From: Silene conica
Lineage: Eukaryota > Streptophyta > Magnoliopsida > Caryophyllales > Caryophyllaceae
NCBI GenBank assembly: GCA_029255685.2
Contig: CM055313.2
Location: 51,678,579 to 51,742,578 of the forward strand
Length of the DNA stretch: 64,000 bases
Direction: 5' to 3'
Below are positions 1-10,205 of this stretch, in pieces. Below the pieces are notes generated by a model. That model was not told the DNA's origin. It worked only from the letters and a program-made list of their open reading frames with translations, and ran no database searches. Each line of letters begins with the position of its first letter. Position 1 is the first letter of the stretch. The translations under genes and the position numbers were made by a program.

Positions 1-1625
1 CTCTTTTCCGCATTATTCTACAAAAGAGCATAAAAATACGAAATTAGACAATTGTTGAGAAATAAAGGCTAAAACATCATAAATGAGCTCTATAATGCGT
101 GTGGAAATAGATGTAAAGCATCATAAAATAGACACGCATCAAATTCCAGCAACCAAACCTTGCTTGCTCTCAAGCAAGAATTAGACTCGATCTTAAACTA
201 ATGGAACGATTTCAATCTCAGAGCGAAATTTACATGTTAGCCTAAACCAATTTAATGCAATGTCAACAAGGCAAAAGTATTTGAATCATGCAAACGAGTT
301 ATGGGGTTCTCAAACTTGCCAAACTATCGACTATAGAGACTTTTTACTATGGACTCTCGCGGGTCGCTCAAATCACACATTAAGCAAAGGGTGAGTGTAT
401 GTAAAAGATAGAAAGAAGTATATTGTAAAGACACTAACCTAACTTCGACCCATGAAGACATGCCTGCAATCTAACATGAAAAAGAATTCTACAACCGTGC
501 ATAAACATACTCATTAAGTAACCTTGACAAATGCGTTGAGGTAATGAAGGATATGTTAGGTGAAAGGTAAAAGAAGTTAAGATGTTTTTGGACAAGTGGG
601 GTTAATAGCCAAGCTAGCAAAACCGGGTTCCAACAACATATTTCACGATTTTCAACATTATGAATAGTGCTATTTTGTAGCACAAGTATCACATAATTCT
701 AAGAAAAGGTCTCCCAAGTATTTTGAATGAAGTACGGGAGTGACAAGATGTAAAAGAAAGGGATTTTCTGAACAATTTTAGACTTCCTCCTTCTGTCAGT
801 TGGTCGACCGACCAAGTGATGCGGTCGGTCGACTGACTTGCAGTGATTTTCGACTTTTTTCAGTTTTTCTTTCTTTTTCTGATTCTCCTGTTCTTTTCTT
901 CTTCCTTTTTCTTCTTCCTTTTCTTTCTCTTTCTTTTCCTCATGAGGATATACAAAACCAAAGTGTCTCAAAAAAATTTCATCGACCACAAATACTAGCT
1001 TGGTAGGGTAGGCTAAGTATAGGATGTAGTTTTGGGGGATAAAAAGGCAGATTTGGTTATGTAGGGCTTATGGGCAAAACAAGAGAAAGGGGCCTCAAAT
1101 GCACGTATCAAGACTCACAAAACGAGATAGCATACAGGTATATAGCAATTCATGTTCATGTTTATGCATATTGATGTAACAAGTTCCAAAGGGAGTAGTA
1201 CTCACATCCAAGACAAGTGGTTTATGAATGAAACCTGGAATACAGCTCTAAAACTCAGAAAATATAGTAGTTTGCCAAAGTACAAGTCAAGTCTCTAGAA
1301 AAGGCAAAATGTTTGACAAAAACTCGTAGATATGCATATGACTCTTATACTAGAGCATGTTGACAAGGCATGGCATAGGCATAAACATGTGACAAATGCA
1401 AAATCATCATTGAAATACTCTCCTTCCGACTCGACCTATATGCTAAAGTAAACATGCATTTTTTTGAAATTTTTGGATTTTTCTTATTTTTTTGGATTTT
1501 TCTTGTATATGCAAGGAAATTAAAGAAAGAACAATGCAAAGCATAAATGCAATAAACGTGTGACAAAATGTAATGGAACAATGCATGTGAGACAAAACCA
1601 TTCCCCAAACCAAACCGCACAATGT
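1..1625 (-). mobile_element. G1: fragment of Athila-type (Ty3/gypsy) element
   Basis: Positions 1-141 are the end of an LTR that finishes in GACACGCATCA, the inverse of the TGATGCGTGTC start seen in the other Athila-like LTRs here. From 142 comes the polypurine tract (AATTCCCCAAACC-like on the plus strand) and about 1.48 kb of the 3' noncoding region that matches 17582-27380 (apart from the nested TRG2) and 61472-62950 closely. No coding part is present. The unit abuts G2 near 1625-1630. It is a partial copy whose left side lies outside the window. The high similarity to G3 suggests it is another copy of the same locus. Confidence 0.85.
802..834. repeat. Paired 21-bp-phased dyad (G1 3' region)
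   Basis: 12-mers start at 802 (centre AC) and 823 (centre GT, last base changed). They sit beside a pyrimidine-rich tract at about 840-940. Confidence 0.85.
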
Positions 1626-2156
1626 AAGGGTGATAGTAAGGGTCGAACCACAGAGAGGTGAGGAGTGTTTATTGTTTGGTGTTAATGTTAAGGTAACAAT
1701 ATTTGGGGTTGATTGGTTGATTACTAAGTCTAAGCAAAGATTAAAATAAAATAAGAAATAAAAGACAAGATTAAAACTATAATAAAAGGGATGCTAGGAT
1801 GATTGGGTAATAAATAGCTAAGGTAATATAAATCCTAAGGTCAACATGTATTGCAGTCGCGTAAGGGGTGTAACATAACCTTTCGATCTATGGTACCTAA
1901 TAGCTCCTTTCGGCCTATGCTATTAGTTTCTAGGTCTCGCAATTATTGGGTGTCAACAATAAGGGTGATTCCTAAATTCTAGGTCACATACCTTTCAGTC
2001 TTGAGTAACCTAGCCGTCTTAAGGTGTAAACCAATGCCCTCCCCGTATCTTTCAATCTTGGGTAAGTCATTACAAACATCCTACAAGTCTCCTTTCAGTC
2101 TCATTGTAGGGTATTATAATTTACGAATTAAAACGAACGGAATACGAACGCGAGTG

Positions 2157-2230
2157 GGTCGACCGACCGGCTAGTCCAGTCGGCCGACCACAGCCTTGGT
2201 CGACCGACCCATTATGTGGGTCGGCCGACC
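2157..2230. repeat. Four-unit dyad array in G2 3' LTR
   Basis: Units start at 2157, 2178, 2198 and 2219, so the steps are 21, 20 and 21 bp. The centres are AC, GC, AC and GC. The array lies in the R/U5 side of the LTR, downstream of the TATA-like box in transcription direction. Confidence 0.85.
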
Positions 2231-2690
2231 ACGGCTCTGCTACAGGTGGTCTCAGAACTTTCATCCCCTACATCCTAACATATGAAATTTAGCTACTCAT
2301 GGAAATTGAAATAATAACGATAACATTAATAAAAACGGAATTCATGATGAACATTAAACTAAGCATGCGATAACAATAATGGCTTTGGGATTCTGACTTA
2401 AACCGGATACTAATAATTCTAAGACAAGAACAATTGATAAACTGAAATTGGAAGAAGAATTACCGTAATATGGATTTGGGCAGAAAAGAACAAGCCTTAT
2501 TGATTATCGTGGAAGGATTGATGAAAAATCAATGAAACTTACAAAACAATAACTTTGAAAAGAGAAAACTAAAACTAAAGATAAATTGAGAGTTTGTAAT
2601 CAGATGCAGAAATAAACTAAACTACTGGATTAAGAACTGAATAGAAAACTGAATCTAAAACTGAATGCTTAACCCTAATCCCGTAACTTA

Positions 2691-2700
2691 GCTTAAATAG
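2691..2700 (-). promoter_or_regulatory. TATA-like box of G2 3' LTR
   Basis: The minus strand reads CTATTTAAGC. It lies 73 bp from the nearest dyad pair (2773-2805). The same arrangement recurs in the LTRs of G3, G4 and G6. Confidence 0.5.
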
Positions 2701-2772
2701 GCGGAATTAAAGAGTTTCCTAATGACCTAAATACTTTAATGGGCTTTGCGGAAACTTCTGGGTCTGCGCAGA

Positions 2773-2805
2773 GGTCGGTCGGCCTACTTTGTGGGTCGGT
2801 CGACC
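2773..2805. repeat. Promoter-proximal dyad pair, G2 3' LTR
   Basis: Units start at 2773 (degenerate, centre GT, right half GGCC) and 2794 (centre GT). In transcription direction they are upstream of the TATA-like box. Confidence 0.85.
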
Positions 2806-3257
2806 CAATTTCGGGACTGCAGCGCGCGTCGATCTTAAAACATCTGCCATTTCTTCGTTACTTATCGTAATGAAGCGATTCTTGCGGCGTTAGAAAGCTA
2901 AGAGGATAAGCTTTCTCCTCCAACTGGAATCACTCCTTTGTCAGCTCTAGAACTAGAGATATAGCCATTTGAAACAGCCTGCAATGTCGTGGATCGATTC
3001 TTTCCTATATGCACCTTTGCTTATGCTATCTTCAGGCCTTGAAATGCGCGCTAGGCTTGTTCTTTCGTGTCCTTAGCTATAAAAATCACTTGAGGGCGGA
3101 TTTGGTTTAAAATCGCCCTTTTTCCGCATAATTCTGCAAAATAGCATAAAAATACGAAAGTAGACAAAAGTTGGGAAATAAAGGCTAAAACATCGTAAAT
3201 GAGCGACCAAATGCGTGTAAAAATAGATGTAAAACATCATAAAATAGACACGCATCA

Positions 3258-3277
3258 AATTCCCCAAACCAAACCCT
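3258..3277 (-). other. Polypurine tract of G2
   Basis: The minus strand reads AGGGTTTGGTTTGGGGAATT directly before the LTR start TGATGCG. This is the expected plus-strand priming site. Confidence 0.8.
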
Positions 3278-3907
3278 TGCTTGTCCTCAAGCAAGAACTA
3301 GACTCGATCTTAACTAATGGAACGATTTCAATCTCAGAGCGAAATTTACATGTAAGCCTATACCAATGCCAATTACAAAATGAGATAATATTCAAATCAT
3401 GCAAACGAGTTATGGTGTCGTCAAACTTGCAAACCTAGAGACTATATAGACTTTATACCATGGACTCTCGCGGTACGCTCGAGACACTCATGAAGCAAAG
3501 GGTGAGTATATGTAGAAGATAGAAAGAAGTACATTGTCATGACACTCACCTAACTGCGACCCATGGAAACATGCCTGCAATCTAACATGAACAAGAATTC
3601 TACAACTTTGTATAACAAACCCATTAAGTGACCCGGATACATGCAATCGAGGTAATGAAAGATATGTGAGGTAAAAGGTAAAAGGTGGTTAAGATTTTTT
3701 GGATATGTGGGGTTAGTAGCCAAGCTAGTAAAACCGGTTTCCAACAACATATTTTACAACTTTTGATATTAAGAACGTGCTCTTTTGTAGCACAACTCTT
3801 CACATTATAAGAAAGGACTCCCAAATATTTTTGAATGAAGTACGGGAGTGATAACATATAAAAGAAAGGGATTTTGGAACGAATTTTTGAATCTGATGAT
3901 GATAATG

Positions 3908-3940
3908 GGTCGGCCGACCCATTAAGGAGGTCGGTCGACT
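3908..3940. repeat. Dyad pair, G2 3' region
   Basis: The first unit, GGTCGGCCGACC at 3908, is a perfect 12-bp palindrome. The second starts at 3929. Confidence 0.85.
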
Positions 3941-4018
3941 TTGTTTCTGTACGTTTTGACTTTTTTCGTTTTTCTTTTCTTTCTTTTCCTTTTCTGGATT
4001 TTTCTGTTCTTTTTCTTT

Positions 4019-4049
<31 letters not shown>

Positions 4050-4849
4050 TTTGCTCAAGATAGCATACAAACCAAGATACCTCAAAATAAACCAAGGACT
4101 ACAAATACTAGCTTGGAAGGGTAGGCTAAGTATGGGATGTAGTTTTGGGGGAATAAAAAGGCAATTTTGGCTATGTGAGGCTTATGGGTAAATATGAGAA
4201 AAAGGATCCCAAATGCACGTATTAGGACTCACAAAACGAGAAAGTAAAACAAGTGTATAGCAATTCAAGCTCATGTTTATGCATATTGATGTAACATGTT
4301 CCAAGGGGAGTACTACTCACATCCTAGAAAACTGGTTTAAAAATGAAACCAGGAAATAAGCTCTAAACCTTAGAATGTATAGTAGGTTGCCAAGGTATAA
4401 GTCAAGTCTCAAGATATACAGATAGTTTGACAAAAACTCGTAGATATGCAAAAGACTCTCATACTAAAACAAGTTGACAAGGCAAGGTAAAGGCATAAAT
4501 ATGTAAGAAAGCAAAATCATCCTTGAAATACTATCGTTCCGACTCGACCTATATGCTAAAATAAACGTCCATTTTTTTGAAATTTTTGAATTTTTTTTTT
4601 TTCATTTTTTTGGATTTTTTTGTATAGGTAGATAAAATAAAGGAAAGAACAATGCAAGACAGAAATGCAATAAACGTGTGACAAAATGCAATGTATGTGA
4701 CACGAAACCATTCCCCAAACCAACCCGCACAATGTCCCCATTGTTCATTAGCCTAAGTAAAGGTTTCAGAAAATTAAAGAAAAGGTGCGAAGAGAGTAAA
4801 AACTAAGCAAAAACTGGAAAGAACTCACTGGATTAATAGGCGCATGAGA

Positions 4850-4885
4850 AAAACCTCCCCAAACCAGCGTAAGCTGGGAGGTTTT
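4850..4885 (-). other. Conserved bulged hairpin in Athila 3' region
   Basis: The outer stem AAAACCTCC (4850-4858) pairs with GGAGGTTTT (4877-4885), and the inner stem CCAGC pairs with GCTGG. Matching structures lie at 36643-36678, 45829-45862 and 63058-63094. In the last, the outermost pair is G-C instead of A-T, a compensated change. Confidence 0.55.
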
Positions 4886-4967
4886 GGTGGCTAGCAGTGC
4901 CACTCAAGTAACCAAGATCGGTGCACGATTCCCGAGGAAGAAACGAACAGGCTGTGGCGGACGGGTA

Positions 4968-5072
4968 GGTCGACCGACCTATATTTTGGGTCGACCGACC
5001 TTTCTGCGGACTGCAGGAATTCCAGAACGTCAGGGACTAGGTCGACCGACCCGTATTTCTGGTCGGTCGACC
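4968..5072. repeat. Two dyad pairs, G2 3' region
   Basis: Starts at 4968 and 4989 (both centre AC, direct orientation) and at 5040 and 5061 (AC then GT, inverted). Both steps are 21 bp. Confidence 0.85.
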
Positions 5073-5294
5073 CCTCTGCTGCACAAAAGTCTTCCTTCTT
5101 TTGTCAATCCTGAAAAAAATCATCAAAAACGCGCCTAACAAATGCGCGAGATCCCAGAAACAAGTCCAAAAAGTCTTAACTACGCAAACACAACGGAAAA
5201 GTTGTCCTAAAAACTTAAAGAAAACAAGCTAGAAAGTCTTAGCAAAACAAAAAAAAACGTCTTAAGAAAAACAGAAACGAGCAAAAAGAAGAAG

Positions 5295-6308
5295 TCATCC
5301 GCGAAGGTTTTGGCGTTTCTTTGACCAAGGGCTCTGACTACAGGCTACTCCTTCAGCTATGGTGATTTGGGTAGATGAGTTTCTCTCCACCATGTAGATG
5401 GGTGGGTCATCATCCATAGCTCTAGCCATCCATCTCCCGGGGTTGTCGACTCCTAAGTCGTGGGTCGACACCTTCCTCGGCTTCTTCTTCTTAGGGCTCT
5501 TTTCTTCAGCCAAATGATCACTTGCTTGAGTGACCTCGTTCTCAACATCACTTGATCGAGTAAGTGGTACTACTCGATCGAGAACATCTCTCTTCCTACC
5601 GCTTATAGACTCTATCACTAGTGCTGCAATTTCCGGAGCATCCAAATCAGCCTCCTGCGCAAGAGATTCACCTGCACATGTCTCAAAACACATCAAAGCC
5701 TCCGAAGGATCCTTTGTAAAGGATCCTTGCATAGAACATTCACTAATATTATTAAAAACATCAGGATTGTCAATAAATGAATCCTGCAAAAAACAAGGTT
5801 CATCAACCGAAGGTTCAAACGTGTCAGGGACATATTCATTACTAACGTCTATAAAAATAGGTTCGTCAGTCAAAGGGTAAATTTCTAACTCATCAGCTGT
5901 ATCCAAGTCCAAGTCAGTGTCATCAACGGGGAGGGAGAGGGAATCGAGTAACCTATCATACTCATCCATAAGAATGAGTGACTCTTCAGTGACGTGTGTG
6001 TTAGGATCACACTCAACAGGAATATCCGGGTTACTAATTTCAATGCCCTCATACCCCTCCGTATCTCCACCGGCTCGGATTAGGTGTTTGAGAAGCTCCC
6101 ATTGCTTCTCACAGGGTAGGTCTAAAAATTCCCATCCGTAATTTCTCTCAATCTCGATCAAGGTCTTACCAGTAACTCCATCATATAAGATACGACAAAC
6201 CTCCCCAATACTAATAGGATAGTCAAATTGAGAAAGGAAAGAGATTAATCTATCACAATAGATATACAAAGGTTCATGCTCGAGTTGTGGCAAAGGGGCG
6301 ATGGTCAT
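5295..6308 (-). CDS. Hypothetical 338-residue protein of G2
   Basis: This is the only substantial frame in G2, directly downstream of the primer site. I take the Met at 6308 as start because upstream codons run back through the primer site into the LTR. The frame is open to 5295. Residues about 5-75 (aromatic and leucine-rich, with YCDRL, ILYDGV and KQWELLKHL) faintly recall the second half of plant gypsy gag. The middle (about 85-250) is very acidic. A basic KKKKPRK stretch near residue 275 could be a nuclear signal. The end, CSQ-PWS-...-RG, resembles the end of the gag-protease frames of G3 to G5 (YSQKPWSEIF...RG). No zinc knuckle or protease motif is visible. I do not recognise the protein, and its function is unknown. 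Confidence 0.6.
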   Translation of the reverse strand: MTIAPLPQLEHEPLYIYCDRLISFLSQFDYPISIGEVCRILYDGVTGKTLIEIERNYGWEFLDLPCEKQWELLKHLIRAGGDTEGYEGIEISNPDIPVECDPNTHVTEESLILMDEYDRLLDSLSLPVDDTDLDLDTADELEIYPLTDEPIFIDVSNEYVPDTFEPSVDEPCFLQDSFIDNPDVFNNISECSMQGSFTKDPSEALMCFETCAGESLAQEADLDAPEIAALVIESISGRKRDVLDRVVPLTRSSDVENEVTQASDHLAEEKSPKKKKPRKVSTHDLGVDNPGRWMARAMDDDPPIYMVERNSSTQITIAEGVACSQSPWSKKRQNLRG

Positions 6309-6365
6309 GACAGCGAAAGTAAAAGGGAAAACATAAACAAAAAAACAATAAACACTGGCGTCACC

Positions 6366-6383
6366 TCCCCGGCAACGGCGCCA
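6366..6383 (-). other. Primer-binding site of G2 (tRNA-Asp)
   Basis: The plus strand reads TCCCCGGCAACGGCGCCA, identical to the 3' end of plant tRNA-Asp including CCA. Five bases separate it from the LTR. This primer is typical of Athila. Confidence 0.9.
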
Positions 6384-6468
6384 AAATTTGATACCCGTCG
6401 TTGTGGGTGTCAAAGATAAGATTTATAAACCAAACTAAAACTATAGATAGTGATAGTAAGGGTCGAAC

Positions 6469-7750
6469 TGTTGGGAAATGTGTCCTCAACAATAAGTGCG
6501 ATCACGTAATTAAATCTCATAACAAGAATGCGCAAGGGATGATACGAATTATTAGTCAACTGACCAACATTAATCAGTAATGATTGGCTAGCTAGAGTTT
6601 GACATTACTGTCGTATGACGGTGGTGGTCAGTTGATCCCTTTAGGTCACACCTTTAGGACAATTCCCTTAAATGATAAAATGATCAAATGTATATTGATA
6701 CGATTTGATCATATTCCTTAAACTCGTATATCGAGAAATTAGAGGTTAAATCTTAATGTAAGATTTATGTTTAAAATTGAAACGTGTCAATTGTTAAACA
6801 TTAAACGATATTTTATTATATCGTTATTAGAATGAATTGGGTTGAAATTAATACAAAGGTTGTAAATCGTATTGACGATAAAATATTATTTTACAATGGT
6901 AATTTCGAATTACTTGTTAATTGAATAAATATGATTTATTTAATTATGTATAATATTTATGGGATAAATATTTACATATTTCAAATGTACTAAAGTATTA
7001 TCTAAATGACATATAAGATGTCACACTTTATACAATTATACATTTGACAAATTGTAAAATGAAGTCCATATTATGGACTACTTGGCACGGTTATAAGAAG
7101 GAGGTGGCATGGGTGTTTAGTGTATTGAACACTCCATAATCATGTGTTAGACACATGCATTGAGATTACTAACCTAGTAACCACCCTAGAGCCTTGAGAA
7201 AGGAAAATGTTCCCTTTTGCTCTTCCCTATGGCCGGCCTCCCCTTCCCAAGTATGAGCATGCTTAAGCCATTTACTCATCTTAAGCAACAACTTGGTTTA
7301 TCTATATATATGATATAAGATTCATTCTAACTTTTCTTGTTGGTTGCCCTAGCCGAAATATCCCAAGCAAGAAGAGAAATTTCTACCTCTAAAATACTTA
7401 TTATAAGATAATAAAAATTATACTAAGAGTAGTATTCAAATATAATTCTAATAAGAGTGATTAGAATAAGTTTAAGGAAGAAAACCGATTCCTAGTCTAG
7501 CATACAAAGTTTCGGTTCATTGGGGCTTGTCTTGGTGCATCCGGAGGAGGTATTCTATATTGGGTACTCGGAGGATCATCCTTGCAATATTTGGACCGAG
7601 TGTAAGAACACGGTTTACTCCTTATTTCCGCTTTTAGTAGCATGCATAAGATCATAATAAACAAGTTTATTATTTTGTTAATTAAAAGTTAATTAAAAGG
7701 TTTTGTTAGTATGACTAAATTAGTTCATTTACAACTAGTTAAACCTAACA
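6469..7750 (+). repeat. TRG1 5' LTR
   Basis: It begins TGTTGGGAAATG and ends ACCTAACA. A two-stem foldback lies at 6556-6635. TCTATATATATGATA at about 7301 is a possible TATA region. The final 200 bp include a GGAGGAGG stretch shared with TRG2. Confidence 0.95.
6556..6635 (+). other. Two-stem foldback at LTR head
   Basis: The outer stem TCAACTGACC (6556-6565) pairs with GGTCAGTTGA (6626-6635). The inner stem CAGTAATG (6575-6582) pairs with CATTACTG (6603-6610). Both are perfect. The 3' LTR carries the same structure. In TRG3 the homologous segment has different bases but equally perfect stems. Confidence 0.75.
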
Positions 7751-7752
7751 AT

Positions 7753-7764
7753 TGGTATCAGAGC
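7753..7764 (+). other. Primer-binding site of TRG1 (tRNA-iMet)
   Basis: TGGTATCAGAGC, two bases after the LTR, is the usual Ty1/copia primer match to initiator tRNA-Met. Confidence 0.9.
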
Positions 7765-10205
7765 AAAATGGTTGTTTGCATGCTTTCCGTTTCGTTTTTA
7801 CGGAGTTATTAGAATAACAAAATAAAACTTGATAATTTTCGTTTAAATATATGATATGCACGAAAATAATTTAGCATGATACCTACTGTTTTCTAATATG
7901 ATTTAGAATATTTGGAATATATTTTGCATGAATATTGATCATTGGTATTTTTATTTCGGTTTTTAATACGTTTTAATGGTTAAAAATGATTAATTTTGGG
8001 AAAAATAGTTAAAATAAGCTTCTGGCCGAGATTTTTCAGTATGATATCACATGTATTTTCTATAATATGAATATGTTTTTTCGTAAATTATGGGCTTATA
8101 AATCGTGTGATATGAATTTTAAGTGTTAAAATGCAAAAAGATGAGTAAAAATGGGTTAAAATAGTTATATTATGAATTTGACTATAAAAATTTATGAGGA
8201 TGTCACATGCAATATTTAAATTTAATGTTGAATTTTCAGAAATTTATCTCGAAATATTGCAATATTATAGATTTTTAGAGTAAAAATCGGGTAATTAGTG
8301 ACATAATTTCGACTTTAATAGTTTAAGTTGGAATTTGGCCATAAAAATTTAACACGATGTCATATATATTATTTCCAGCATGTATAAAATTTTCGAGAAT
8401 TTTATCTTATTTTATGCTTGAGAAATAATTTTAAATGTTAAAATCGTATGATATATGACGTAAATCGTTAAAATTTGCAAATGTTGTTAATAATGGCCGA
8501 AAATGTAACCCATTTTAGTCATATGTGATATGTTCATCATGAAAATATTCTTGGGTGCCTAAAGTTTCAGATTTGATTTGTATTGATTTAATTTTGTTTT
8601 GTTAAAAGTAGCATTTAAAATTAATTAAAAAGAGGCATGCTTTAAAATTTCGGCTATGGGGCAATGTGCCATTTAATTTTCTGTCCATCTTGTGTTCTTA
8701 AAAAGGTTTTGGAAGGTATAAAAATATTATTAGTATTTAATTTGCATTTATGAAGTTAATTATTGAATTTTCCGACTTAAATTGCTCGTTTTACGTGTTA
8801 TTTTCGAAATAATAATAAAACCGTATAAAATACTAATAATTTAACTTTCTGAAAATTTTAAGAACATTCTGGATTTTTCAAAATTTGAATTTTGAATTTT
8901 CGAAATTTTAATGTCTCTTTTGAATTTTATATTGTTTTTCCCGAAAAACCGAGTAATACCGATCAATATTAAAATATATTAAGTTAATTCATGTTCAAAG
9001 TTTGAGTAAGACTAAATTTTGAATCCTATGCGAGTTAGGATGATTAACTTAAGGATGAAAACCGTTTCATTTAATGCATAGTGTTGTTAAACGTTAAAAC
9101 ACGCAATTCCATAAAAACCGAGGTTTACGATAACTATTTAAATAAATGTTTTAAATAGGACGATTTGGCTTAGGATTTGCATGTTAATTCATATTTATAT
9201 AAGCATTGCATATTTTATATTATGAATGTCATGATTTATTTTTACGTAATTTTGGGAATTATGTAATTTACTTAGTATGGCCTAGTTTTTTAATCGGTAT
9301 TTCCCGTAATGTAAGGGGTTACTGATTCGGTTGTAATTTTGTGATCTCGCATCACCCAATTGTAATTTATTTCTATTTTATAATGTATAAAGTAGACTAG
9401 AAAAGTTGTAATATTTGTAAAATCCGGAGTTCCTTGAAGACGGTGCCATTCGGAAAGGAGTTCCGACAAGACGGTGTTTACCTCGAAGTGCGTGCCGCGT
9501 GAAGTTCAAGGGACCAAAGGAGTTGGTTTCCGAATTTGTACTTTGTTATTTCTTTTCTAGGAAAGGCCATACTAGGGTTTATTTATGCTTTTATTTTTGC
9601 TTTTTATATGTTTGCATGCATAGCCAAATCGTCATACATCGTATCATGCATGTTTCGACCTAGTCGACCTAGTCTTTTATTTTATCGATAATTCACCGAC
9701 TTAGTTCACTTATACGGAGATAGATGATAATTTGACTAGATCTCTTACATATAAACATTGAGACTTAGCCTTACCAAAAAGTACGGACCCATGAATCCCT
9801 TCTTCACAAGGACGTAGGCTCGGCTACACCGGGGTACTAAAATTGTCACGTTGGGTAAGTGGGGTAATAAGATTACACCTTGAAATTTGGTTGATCTCAA
9901 CGAAAGTATTCGTAACCGTAGTTGCAATAAGTTCGGGCTAAAGATAATTTTAAGAAAATTGTCGACCGAGAGTTCTAAGAGTAGAACCGATTAAAGAGTT
10001 AATCCACCAAATTATACCAATACGGGTTGAATCGGCTACACCGTGCCCGGATTAGTATGGGTTTGGGTCTCGGGATTGTTTACTTAATTGGGTAAGAGAT
10101 CATTAAGTAAATATATAACTAAACTTAAAGTTTTTAGTTTAAATTATGAATTTAAAATGATGTTGTTTTCCTTTTATTATTGTAGTTTAATTTTCAACAT
10201 CGACT
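7765..10205 (+). other. TRG1 leader, noncoding
   Basis: About 2.4 kb of AT-rich sequence without a convincing frame. Near its end are a hairpin GTTCTA-AGAG-TAGAAC (9972-9987), a strong donor-like GGGTAAGTG (GTAAGT at 9855) and a pyrimidine-rich acceptor-like TTATTGTAG ending at 10185, 20 bases before the gag start. The same signals occur in TRG2 and TRG3. Confidence 0.7.

Larger units (their letters stand above)
1630..3257 (-). repeat. G2 3' LTR (outer end missing)
   Basis: It aligns with 14944-16570 along its whole length and ends in GACACGCATCA at 3257 next to the polypurine tract. It contains a four-unit dyad array (2157-2230), a two-unit array (2773-2805) and a TATA-like box on the minus strand at 2691-2700. 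Confidence 0.9.
3278..5294 (-). other. G2 3' noncoding region
   Basis: About 2 kb lies between the single coding frame and the polypurine tract. It holds dyad pairs (3908-3940, 4968-5000, 5040-5072), a TTTC microsatellite near 4010-4050, an imperfect hairpin at 4727-4746 and a bulged hairpin at 4850-4885. Open frames in it are lysine/glutamate- or phenylalanine-rich readings of the purine/pyrimidine tract and look meaningless. Confidence 0.75.

Noticed and set aside
699-989. Lysine/glutamate-rich frames near 699-989, 3624-4085, 18140-18430, 35653-36018 and 62125-62319
   Set aside because: They are readings of the purine/pyrimidine tract in the Athila 3' region. The protein sequence follows the microsatellite and is not conserved as such.
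5530-5880. A plus-strand frame of 116 codons opposite the 338-codon frame
   Set aside because: It is a shadow of the G2 frame on the other strand. It is serine-rich by composition and not placed behind any start signal.
6366-6383. A tRNA gene fragment
   Set aside because: The 18-base tRNA-Asp match abuts an LTR and has no cloverleaf around it, so it is a primer-binding site.
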